In this document: piece by piece, positions 1 through 5,082 of the stretch | How positions within the stretch are numbered: the stretch's first letter is position 1 | How the letters are laid out: each line of letters opens with the position of its first letter | Assembly (NCBI GenBank): GCA_937899145.1 | Contig: CALBPW010000549.1 | Coordinates: forward strand, 1-5,149 | DNA length: 5,149 nucleotides | Direction of reading: 5' to 3' | Source of the DNA: an uncultured Bacteroidota bacterium | Lineage (GTDB): Bacteria > Bacteroidota > Bacteroidia > Bacteroidales > SZUA-534 | The notes under the pieces: generated by a model | What the model saw: only the letters and a program-made list of their open reading frames with translations | Told to the model about the DNA's origin: nothing | Databases searched by the model: none | Translations under genes and position numbers: made by a program

Positions 1-86
1 TTCAAAAGGCTTTTGACAAGGTTTTCATGCTCGCCAAAAACCTTTTTGAAGGTTAAATCTACTTTGGGATTTAAGTATTTCGACAT
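1..86 (-). CDS. Rpn-family recombination-promoting nuclease / putative transposase, N-terminal fragment
   Basis: Read on the minus strand from the ATG at 84-86, 28 complete codons stay open to the window edge. The product begins MSKYLNPKVDLTFKKVFG and continues GEHENLVKSLL. This opening is very like the N-terminus of the Bacteroidota Rpn/PD-(D/E)XK nuclease family transposases (PDDEXK_2 type). Known members are DNA endonucleases that promote RecA-independent recombination, and they occur as many scattered, rapidly changing copies. The catalytic PD-(D/E)XK core would lie outside the window, so activity cannot be judged. A consensus Bacteroidota -7 element lies about 30 bases upstream, and no Shine-Dalgarno sequence is present, as is usual for the phylum. 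The call rests on remembered family resemblance over only 28 residues. Confidence 0.72.
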   Translation of the reverse strand, partial: MSKYLNPKVDLTFKKVFGEHENLVKSLL

Positions 87-114
87 AATGGGTTTACTAT
101 TAATGTTCTGATTG

Positions 115-145
115 CAAAGATAATTCAACTTTTCGGAAAATGAAA
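115..145 (-). promoter_or_regulatory. Bacteroidota-type promoter for the Rpn-family gene
   Basis: On the minus strand TATCTTTG (122 down to 115) matches the Bacteroidota -7 consensus TAnnTTTG exactly. A TTTC at 145-142, 19 bases upstream, matches the -33 TTTG in three of four bases. Transcription would start near 108, leaving a 5' leader of about 20 bases before the ATG at 86. The same octamer occurs before pspA. Confidence 0.6.
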
Positions 146-161
146 AAAAGACTTCCGAAAA
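130..161. repeat. Inverted repeat with 9-bp arms between two genes
   Basis: TTTTCGGAA (130-138) and TTCCGAAAA (153-161) are perfect inverted arms separated by 14 bases. The repeat follows the stop codon of the coiled-coil gene (174) and overlaps the -33 region of the Rpn-gene promoter. Neither strand has a T-run directly after the stem, so it is not a classical intrinsic terminator. It could be an operator for the Rpn gene or a weak 3'-end stabilising hairpin. Confidence 0.45.
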
Positions 162-173
162 AAAGCACATAAA

Positions 174-677
174 TTATTCGTTGATAAGTCCTTTTTGTTT
201 AAGCAACTCCACCTGCGAATCTTCAACTGAGTTTCGTCTATTATCTATCAAAATATTAACACTTCTTTGCATTCTATCGAGCTGACCTTTAGTATTTTTT
301 ATTCCAATTTCCATTTGACGTTTTATTTCTTCAAGATTTTCTTTCTCACTCGACATTTGGGATAATACGGTTTGTAAATCAACCATGCTGTTTATTGTTT
401 CGGCAAGTTTTAAATTTAAATCTTGAAGTTTTCGTTTAAGATTTTCGTTTTCTATTGATAATTTATAATAGTTTTGTTTACTTTTTTCAAATAGTTGTTC
501 ATATTTTTTATTTTCGCTTATATGTTTATTATTTAAATAAACAATATAGCCAACACACGCCAAAAGCATCAAAAACAACACTATTACAGCCCATACAAGC
601 CATCGACGACCTACTTTTGATATTTTTGAAATCAAAGATTCTGTTTTTTTTTTGTCTTTTCTTAGCAGTTTCATCAA
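174..677 (-). CDS. Single-pass membrane protein with long coiled coil, function unknown
   Basis: The 167-residue product has a lysine- and arginine-rich N-terminus (about residues 3-25), one hydrophobic membrane segment (about 26-48, WLVWAVIVLFLMLLACVGYI), then a charged, heptad-like coiled coil (about 52-140), ending in a short polar tail. The positive-inside rule suggests a cytoplasmic N-terminus and a coiled coil in the periplasm. This layout recalls small division or envelope scaffold proteins of the FtsL/DivIC kind, but it is longer and I see no family motif, so no function is assigned. The start is MM at 677; the second ATG at 674 is equally possible. No Shine-Dalgarno is visible. A run of ten A bases lies in codons 9-12. 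pspA lies upstream on the same strand but is separated by a strong terminator, so this gene is probably transcribed independently. Confidence 0.8.
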   Translation of the reverse strand: MMKLLRKDKKKTESLISKISKVGRRWLVWAVIVLFLMLLACVGYIVYLNNKHISENKKYEQLFEKSKQNYYKLSIENENLKRKLQDLNLKLAETINSMVDLQTVLSQMSSEKENLEEIKRQMEIGIKNTKGQLDRMQRSVNILIDNRRNSVEDSQVELLKQKGLINE

Positions 678-701
678 ACTTTTTACTATTCAATTATTAA
701 A

Positions 702-717
702 ATAAAGTGTACTTTAT
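702..717. repeat. Short inverted repeat upstream of the coiled-coil gene, possible operator
   Basis: ATAAAGT (702-708) and ACTTTAT (711-717) are perfect 7-bp arms around a 2-base centre, 25-40 bases upstream of the ATG at 677. The compact symmetry and position would suit a dimeric repressor site. In sequence this AT-rich, a chance match is also possible. I found no consensus TAnnTTTG element nearby, so the promoter of the gene is not defined. Confidence 0.3.
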
Positions 718-749
718 ATTCAAAAAAAATACAATTACGTTTTTCTTAT

Positions 750-781
750 AAAAAAAATGCCCCTCAAAAATAGGAGCATTT
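750..781 (-). terminator. Rho-independent terminator of pspA
   Basis: On the minus strand AAATGCTCCT (781-772) and AGGGGCATTT (764-755) form a 10-bp stem with one G-U pair and a 7-base loop, followed by a continuous T-run (757-750). It lies 25 bases after the pspA stop codon. The G-U pair forms only in minus-strand RNA, which supports this direction. Confidence 0.85.
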
Positions 782-805
782 CTTGTAAGTTGTAAAAAAA
801 AATTA

Positions 806-1651
806 CTAAGCCTCTTTTTCGTTTTGGTTTGGTGCTTGTTGTTGAACATTTGCAGAAGTTTGTTTTTCTGCCATTTGTTGTTTAAGCATATCGAGGTCGC
901 TAACAGCCCCCCCCTGACCTAATGCAGCTTGAGCTTGTTCTCCAGTACCCAACGCACCTGCCATTTTGGCCTTAAGGGCAGCCAAATCGCTTGCTGCGTC
1001 CAAACTTGCAGTTTCAAGTGCGCTGTCAATTTCTGCATCGGAAGTACGATTAGAATCAGCTATTTCCAAATAAGATTCTGCCAATGCCTCTTGTTGGTCA
1101 ACTTTTTCCTTCATTTTTTCGAGCATGCTAACAGTATCAGAAGAATCAATACCTGCCAATTGTTTGTTAACATTAGAGGTTGCCTCGCTAACCTTTGCTC
1201 TTGCTTTAAGCATCTTTGCTTCGTTTTCCCACTTAGCAATGTTGGTTTTTAGACGTTTGATAGCATCTTCCAATTTATTTACTTGGGCGTTGTATTTTTC
1301 ATACGTAGATTGCAAAGCAGGAATGTTTTGCAAAGTCTCGCTTTTTTTCTGTAACGCCAATGTTGCCAACCTATCTGCCTCTGCATTGTCCATTGCACCG
1401 CTTTCGGCACGTTTTAACAAAAGCATAGCTTTGTTTTCATAGTCGGCCGCAGATTGTTTTGCAGCATCAACTTCGTTTTTAGCTCGTATGCACATGGCTT
1501 TTACTTCTGCCAATGCTCTTACACTTTTATCCAAATCTTGTTTCAAGTCGCGAATGCCTTGATCTGTCATTTTTATAGGATCTTCGAGTTTATCAACTGC
1601 TGCGTTGGCCTCTGCTTTTCCTATTTTAAAAAGTCGTGAGAAAATACCCAT
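806..1651 (-). CDS. pspA: PspA/IM30 family envelope-stress protein
   Basis: The 281-residue product starts MGIFSRLFKIGKAEANAAVDKLEDP, with an amphipathic N-terminal helix (about 1-22) of the PspA/IM30/Vipp1 type. The DP-K-x-x-x-Q-x-I-x-D-L signature follows at about 24-38. A long alanine- and charge-rich coiled coil runs to about residue 200. Family members are ESCRT-III-like proteins that oligomerise on the inner face of the cytoplasmic membrane and preserve its integrity and proton-motive force under stress. The last 80 residues are an alanine- and glutamine-rich low-complexity extension (ending QQQAPNQNEKEA) that makes it longer than the roughly 220-residue enterobacterial PspA. There is no Shine-Dalgarno, but a consensus Bacteroidota promoter lies upstream and a clear terminator downstream, so the gene is probably monocistronic. 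No pspBC or pspF gene is adjacent; the nearest regulator is a divergent XRE protein. A G8 run encodes residues 247-248. Confidence 0.93.
   Translation of the reverse strand: MGIFSRLFKIGKAEANAAVDKLEDPIKMTDQGIRDLKQDLDKSVRALAEVKAMCIRAKNEVDAAKQSAADYENKAMLLLKRAESGAMDNAEADRLATLALQKKSETLQNIPALQSTYEKYNAQVNKLEDAIKRLKTNIAKWENEAKMLKARAKVSEATSNVNKQLAGIDSSDTVSMLEKMKEKVDQQEALAESYLEIADSNRTSDAEIDSALETASLDAASDLAALKAKMAGALGTGEQAQAALGQGGAVSDLDMLKQQMAEKQTSANVQQQAPNQNEKEA
907..914. repeat. Homopolymer C8/G8 tract inside pspA
   Basis: Eight consecutive C on the plus strand (G on the coding strand) encode part of Gln-Gly-Gly-Ala near residues 246-249 of PspA. Such a tract is exceptional in this AT-rich window. Insertion of one G would give a TAG stop two codons after the tract; loss of one G would replace the C-terminal 33 residues with a different frame. 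Confidence 0.95.
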
Positions 1652-1694
1652 AGTTGAGTGTTTTTAAGTTCTTATTTTATTATTTTTGTTTCCA

Positions 1695-1724
1695 CAAAGA
1701 TATGTATTTTTTTTACGTTACAAA
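1695..1724 (-). promoter_or_regulatory. Consensus Bacteroidota promoter of pspA
   Basis: On the minus strand TTTG (1724-1721) is followed after 18 bases by TATCTTTG (1702-1695), matching the -33 TTTG and -7 TAnnTTTG elements recognised by the Bacteroidota primary sigma factor. Transcription would start near 1688, giving a leader of about 36 bases. The promoter lies in the 101-base gap shared with the divergent XRE gene, so a protein bound here could affect both genes. Confidence 0.75.
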
Positions 1725-1752
1725 ATTTTTAACAAAAAAATAATTAAAAAAA

Positions 1753-2061
1753 ATGTCCTTTTTTGCAAAAAATTTACGGTATCTGCGCTCTGCTAACAAA
1801 ATGAGCCAAACAGAATTTGCCAAAGAATTAGGCTTAACACGCTCTGCTATTGGGGCTTACGAAGAACAAAGGTCTGAACCCAAAATAGATATTATTGTTT
1901 CAATGGCTAATTTTTTTAATATAACAATTGATGACTTTCTCAAAAAAGATATAAGTATAGATGGTGTTGATTGCCAAGTTGCTGAACAAAAAGCAAATGA
2001 AAATAAAATCTGTTTGCAAAAAATTATTGCCCAACTACAAACTCTTGAACAAAACTTATAA
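1753..2061 (+). CDS. Small XRE/Cro-CI family helix-turn-helix regulator
   Basis: The 102-residue product holds an HTH_3 domain at about residues 6-62. The first helix is FAKNLRYLRSANK, helix 2 is SQTEFAKELG (18-27), and the recognition helix lies around TRSAIGAYEEQRSEP (29-43), followed by the typical IIVSMANFFNITIDDFL ending. Residues about 74-102 form a predicted amphipathic helix that could mediate dimerisation. It acts as a cytoplasmic DNA-binding protein; the ligand and targets are unknown. The start follows an A-rich leader with no Shine-Dalgarno, as expected for Bacteroidota. A weak plus-strand promoter can be proposed (TTTG at 1685-1688, TATTTTTT at 1705-1712) but its spacing is short. 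The gene is divergent from pspA and convergent with the sigma gene. It could autoregulate or control pspA, which is inference from position only. Confidence 0.88.
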   Translation: MSFFAKNLRYLRSANKMSQTEFAKELGLTRSAIGAYEEQRSEPKIDIIVSMANFFNITIDDFLKKDISIDGVDCQVAEQKANENKICLQKIIAQLQTLEQNL

Positions 2062-2084
2062 AAAAGCCGGGTGGTGTTCCCGGC
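2060..2084 (-). terminator. Intrinsic terminator of the sigma factor gene, abutting the XRE stop codon
   Basis: On the minus strand GCCGGG (2084-2079) and CCCGGC (2071-2066) form a 6-bp all-GC stem with a 7-base loop, followed by TTTTTT (2065-2060). It lies about 30 bases after the sigma stop codon. The last two bases of the T-run are the AA of the XRE gene's TAA read from the other strand. In the plus direction the stem is followed by CTAAAATTTC before a T-run at 2100-2107, so it is a poorer terminator that way. Confidence 0.85.
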
Positions 2085-2115
2085 CTAAAATTTCAAATAT
2101 TTTTTTTAGGATTTT

Positions 2116-2976
2116 TTATCCCAAATAAGCTTTAAGCAAATTGCTTCTGGAAGTGTTACGCAATCGTCTAATTGCTTTTTCACGAATTTGACGCACACGC
2201 TCACGTGTTAATCCAAATTTATCGCCAATCTCTTCAAGCGACATCTCTTGTGTGCCAATTCCAAATGAAAGCCGCAAAATAGTGCGTTCGCGTTCAGTGA
2301 GGGTTGAAAATGCTCGTTCTATCTCTTTGCTCAAAGATTCTTCCATAAGTGAAGAATCGGCTACCAACGAATCTGTGTTTTCTAATACATCAAGCAAACT
2401 ATTTTCTTCGCCTTGCACAAACGGTGCGTCAACCGAAACATGTTTACCCGAAACCCTCATTGTGTCAACTACTTTCTCTTGGGGTAATTCGAGAATCTTC
2501 GACAATTCTTCTGGCGAAGGCTTGCGCTGATGTTTTTGTTCAAACTCGCTCACTGCCTTATTGTACTTGCTCAACGAACTTACTTGGTTGAGTGGCAAAC
2601 GGACAATGCGCGACTGTTCGTTAATAGCCTGCATGATAGATTGACGTATCCACCATACAGCATAAGAGATAAATTTGAAACCTCTGGTTTCATCGAACTT
2701 TTCGGCAGCTTTTATCAACCCAAGGTTACCTTCGTTGATTAAGTCGGGAAGACTAAGACCTTGATTTTGATATTGTTTTGCTACCGAAACCACAAAACGC
2801 AAATTTGCTCTCGTAAGTTTTTCTATGGCCGATTGGTCTCCCTTACGGATTCTTTGCGCCAACTCCACTTCTTCTTCCACAGAGATAAGTTCATACTTGC
2901 CAATCTCTTGTAAATACTTATCAAGAGAGGCACTTTCTCTGTTAGTGATTGATTTTGTGATTTTTAATTGCCTCAT
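2116..2976 (-). CDS. rpoD: Primary RNA polymerase sigma factor (sigma-70 group 1, Bacteroidota type)
   Basis: The 286-residue protein lacks region 1.1 and the long non-conserved insert of proteobacterial RpoD, matching the roughly 287-residue housekeeping sigma of Bacteroidota. Region 1.2 lies at about 16-48 ([16 protein letters not shown]). Region 2 at about 54-124 includes the core-binding [15 protein letters not shown] and the -10 recognition and melting segment [15 protein letters not shown]. Region 3 follows RLPLN at 126-130 and reaches to about 200. Region 4 at about 216-280 ends in the helix-turn-helix [19 protein letters not shown] that reads the -33 element. It directs core polymerase to the TTTG/TAnnTTTG promoters seen elsewhere in this half. 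The start at [10 protein letters not shown] is the usual family N-terminus, with no real Shine-Dalgarno. No firm promoter is seen; AACATTTG occurs twice upstream (minus strand, 3052-3045 and 3041-3034) and misses TAnnTTTG by one base. An intrinsic terminator follows the gene. Confidence 0.96.
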   Translation of the reverse strand: MRQLKITKSITNRESASLDKYLQEIGKYELISVEEEVELAQRIRKGDQSAIEKLTRANLRFVVSVAKQYQNQGLSLPDLINEGNLGLIKAAEKFDETRGFKFISYAVWWIRQSIMQAINEQSRIVRLPLNQVSSLSKYNKAVSEFEQKHQRKPSPEELSKILELPQEKVVDTMRVSGKHVSVDAPFVQGEENSLLDVLENTDSLVADSSLMEESLSKEIERAFSTLTERERTILRLSFGIGTQEMSLEEIGDKFGLTRERVRQIREKAIRRLRNTSRSNLLKAYLG

Positions 2977-3029
2977 AAACCTATATTTACGATTATATAT
3001 TTTCCTTTTTTTCTTTATCCTTTTATATT

Positions 3030-3073
3030 AACGCAAATGTTGTTCAAATGTTTCATAATATTTGCGTTTTTTT
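3030..3073 (+). terminator. Terminator-like hairpin facing rightward with no visible gene to terminate
   Basis: AACGCAAAT (3030-3038) pairs perfectly with ATTTGCGTT (3060-3068). In plus-strand RNA the stem extends to 14 pairs (3030-3043 with 3055-3068) through two G-U pairs, leaving an 11-base loop. A run of seven T follows (3067-3073). The G-U pairs and T-run point to the plus direction. No plus-strand gene lies immediately to the left, where the sigma gene runs the other way. It may be the end of an unseen small RNA, an operator for the sigma gene, or a remnant from another context. Confidence 0.5.
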
Positions 3074-3088
3074 CTCATTTTCCGCCAA

Positions 3089-3628
3089 TTAATATACTTT
3101 TTTTAAACCAAAAGGTTTAATCTTTTTTTCAAAAGACTTCTTTATCCAAAACCAAGAACCTGTAGCTGCGGCAACTAATGCCCAAAATATATTCCCATGT
3201 TTATCGGCATCTACAAAAAAGAAATCAATTGCCGCCAAAAAACCTAATGTTCCTGACGCTGCACAAGCAGCGATTAAACGGGTTTTGCGTTCCTGCTCAT
3301 ATTCTGAAAGCATTGGTATTACTATAGCATTTAATCTGTTTTCATAATTAGCTTTAAATGTGTTTATAGAATGTTCTTTGACTTCAGGTTCGGATGATTG
3401 TGTGCTTTTTGTTGTTTGTTCCGGTTCAGTGTCTTCTGTTGGACTTCCTTGACTGATATCTGTGTTGTCATTAATTTCATCATTTGACACTTGTTCTTCT
3501 TTTATATTATTTCCTGCGATATTATCTGTCTGTGTTTTCTTAGGCATCAAACTTGTTAAATCAATTTCAGTTTTTCTTACAAGTTTGCCATTTATAATTT
3601 TGTCGCCAATTCTTGGAATGTTGTTCAT
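3089..3628 (-). CDS. Two-TM protein with disordered N-terminus, possibly a truncated DUF3137-like protein
   Basis: The 179-residue product has a short ordered start (MNNIPRIGDKIINGKLVRKT), an acidic Ser/Thr/Glu-rich, probably disordered stretch (about 31-88), an amphipathic helix with a YENRLNAIVIPMLSEYEQER motif (95-114), two membrane segments (about 118-138 and 146-163) and a basic end (KKSFEKKIK). The helix plus two-TM block followed by a basic segment resembles the start of DUF3137 proteins, whose soluble C-terminal domain would normally follow. Here the frame stops nine residues later, so the protein may be truncated. That family link is tentative. The start is well supported by GAGAGG six bases upstream. 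It lies 36 bases after the LCP gene on the same strand and is probably cotranscribed with it. Confidence 0.72.
   Translation of the reverse strand: MNNIPRIGDKIINGKLVRKTEIDLTSLMPKKTQTDNIAGNNIKEEQVSNDEINDNTDISQGSPTEDTEPEQTTKSTQSSEPEVKEHSINTFKANYENRLNAIVIPMLSEYEQERKTRLIAACAASGTLGFLAAIDFFFVDADKHGNIFWALVAAATGSWFWIKKSFEKKIKPFGLKKVY
3103..3120. repeat. Perfect 7-bp inverted repeat at the 3' end of the two-TM gene
   Basis: TTAAACC (3103-3109) and GGTTTAA (3114-3120) flank AAAA. In the plus direction the stem is followed by TC and seven T (3123-3129), so it is again terminator-like toward the right. It encodes Lys-Pro-Phe-Gly-Leu in the last codons of the minus-strand gene, where the product departs from what the DUF3137-like family would lead one to expect. 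Confidence 0.45.
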
Positions 3629-3634
3629 TAATGA

Positions 3635-3640
3635 CCTCTC
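3635..3640 (-). promoter_or_regulatory. Shine-Dalgarno site of the two-TM gene
   Basis: GAGAGG on the minus strand lies six bases before the ATG at 3628, a near-ideal anti-16S match and spacing. It fixes the start. No gene in the left half has a comparable site, which is one of the signs that the two halves follow different translation-initiation styles. Confidence 0.75.
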
Positions 3641-3664
3641 TTTCAGGTGTTTAGTGGCATATTA

Positions 3665-4993
3665 TTAGTTTTCGCCTGCGATTACAATTGTAAAATCTGA
3701 TTGAGCACAATGATAATTATTTGGCTCATATACAAATTGACGGGATTTAACCTGAGGTATTTGTTTTTTTAAGTCTGCGTAATAATCAATTGTAACGTAT
3801 TTAGAATGAGCAACAAATTGAGAATGTGTCGAAGAAACAAGCCCTGTGCATACTACATCAATATTGTTATCTTCAAGAAGTTGTTTCAGTTCTTTCATAT
3901 CATTTTGACGTTTTGTAGAACTTACAATACTTGCTTTATATTTTTCTTTCTGTCCTTCAAACTTTTTGCGATAAATTAGTCTGTCAATAACATCTTGCGT
4001 TTTTTCAGGGTCTAAAATCCAATAGCTTATATATCCATGTTTATTAGGTCCCCCCGGAAGCATTGCAACTTCAATATTGTCCATATCAAAATGAGTAGCC
4101 AAATTAGCGTACTGGCTCATTTCATAAGGAGTCATATCAGTTCTGACGTATTTATTTGCTACAGATACCAATCTTGGGATTTTTAAAAGTGTTTCAGGCT
4201 TTTTCAAATCTGCAAGTAAGCCTCTTAAAAACCATTGCTGACGTTTAGTTCTTCCTATATCTCCCATAGCATCATGTCTGAATCTTAAATATTCTACAAC
4301 ATCTTTATCTGTCAGGTGGTGTTTCCCTTTTTTAATATTTATATGAAGATTTCCTGAAAAATCATCATATTTCATGTCTTTTTCAACGTAAATATTTACT
4401 CCGCCTAAAGCTTTAACAATTTCTCTTACACCATGATCGTGAAACATGATATATCTATCAATCTTTACTCCTAAAGTATTTTCAACTGTTTTGACAGTCA
4501 TTCTAATCCCGCCGAGTGCGTGGGCAGCGTTTATTTTTTGAATGCCTTGTCCGTTCGGCAGATATACTTTACTATCCCTTGGAATTGAAACCGCATTAAC
4601 AGTTTTGCTTCGAGGATCAATATTCATTAGAATTATTGTATCAGTTCTTGTCCCTTCCCATAAATCACTGCCTGAACCGTTTGAATCAACTCCTAAAAGC
4701 AAAATATTGGTTCTTCGGTGCCCAAAAGGCAGTGAAAAATCTGATTCGCCCTGTGAATTGTTTAAGAACGGGAATATTGACGCAAAAATTGATTTTTTGT
4801 TTGAATCGCTTTTGTTGATAAATAAATTAAAAACAAAAATAATGCATAAAAGTACAATCATTACTGCCATTATTTTTTTTAATGAAAAATGTGATTTTCT
4901 CGATCTTCCGGCTCTGTAATCTTCATAAGGGCTATCTGGACGTTTTGGGGATTTGACTCTTCTTATCCTTCTATAACTTCTGCTATCTCTCAT
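3665..4993 (-). CDS. LCP (LytR-CpsA-Psr) family protein with LytR_C-like C-terminal domain
   Basis: Starting at the ATG at 4991-4993, the protein has 442 residues: an Arg/Lys-rich cytoplasmic N-terminus (1-40), one membrane segment (about 41-59, IMAVMIVLLCIIFVFNLFI) and an extracytoplasmic LCP domain (about 95-265). LCP hallmarks are NILLLGVDS (96-104), RTDTIILMNIDP (116-127), SIPRDSKV (136-143), KINAAHALGG (153-162) and RFRHDAMGDIGRTKRQQ (237-253), which include the Arg/Asp residues that bind the pyrophosphate and metal. LCP enzymes transfer undecaprenyl-phosphate-linked glycopolymers to peptidoglycan or other acceptors; the acceptor here is unknown. Residues about 353-440 (SIVSSTKRQNDMKELKQLL and on) resemble a divergent LytR_C domain. 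An in-frame ATG at 5057 would add 22 residues, but that stretch is AT-rich non-coding in character and AGAGAT lies upstream of the chosen start. Arg codons are mostly AGA. Downstream is the two-TM gene at 36 bases. Confidence 0.92.
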   Translation of the reverse strand: MRDSRSYRRIRRVKSPKRPDSPYEDYRAGRSRKSHFSLKKIMAVMIVLLCIIFVFNLFINKSDSNKKSIFASIFPFLNNSQGESDFSLPFGHRRTNILLLGVDSNGSGSDLWEGTRTDTIILMNIDPRSKTVNAVSIPRDSKVYLPNGQGIQKINAAHALGGIRMTVKTVENTLGVKIDRYIMFHDHGVREIVKALGGVNIYVEKDMKYDDFSGNLHINIKKGKHHLTDKDVVEYLRFRHDAMGDIGRTKRQQWFLRGLLADLKKPETLLKIPRLVSVANKYVRTDMTPYEMSQYANLATHFDMDNIEVAMLPGGPNKHGYISYWILDPEKTQDVIDRLIYRKKFEGQKEKYKASIVSSTKRQNDMKELKQLLEDNNIDVVCTGLVSSTHSQFVAHSKYVTIDYYADLKKQIPQVKSRQFVYEPNNYHCAQSDFTIVIAGEN

Positions 4994-5082
4994 TATTTTT
5001 ATATCTCTGTTAATTGCGTATATAAATATTTTACAATAAATAAAACAAAAAATATACAATAAAAGACGTATATTTACATTTA

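Noticed and set aside
130..161. Inverted repeat as the intrinsic terminator of the coiled-coil gene
   Set aside because: The only T-run in the transcript direction is in the loop, not after the stem, so it fails the usual form.
455..700. Plus-strand hydrophobic frame opposite the coiled-coil gene
   Set aside because: Its Phe/Leu/Tyr richness is the expected reverse reading of Lys- and Glu-rich coiled-coil codons, and the minus-strand gene has a coherent TM plus coiled-coil layout.
929..1639. Plus-strand open frames of 61-107 codons opposite pspA
   Set aside because: They are antisense shadows of a well-supported gene, with Cys/Phe/Ser-rich unnatural composition and no promoter or ribosome site.
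2252..3031. Plus-strand open frames of 68-92 codons opposite and upstream of the sigma gene
   Set aside because: They lie opposite conserved sigma regions, have no recognisable domains and merely mirror the coding strand. The last one runs into a phenylalanine/leucine-rich translation of T-rich DNA.
4542..4919. Plus-strand open frame of 125 codons inside the LCP gene
   Set aside because: It is antisense to the conserved LCP core and has no recognisable domain or initiation signal.
4994..5059. Longer LCP start at the ATG at 5057-5059, adding 22 residues
   Set aside because: The added stretch (MYIFCFIYCKIFIY and on) looks like translated AT-rich intergenic DNA and precedes a typical basic cytoplasmic N-terminus. 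AGAGAT lies before the internal ATG at 4993.
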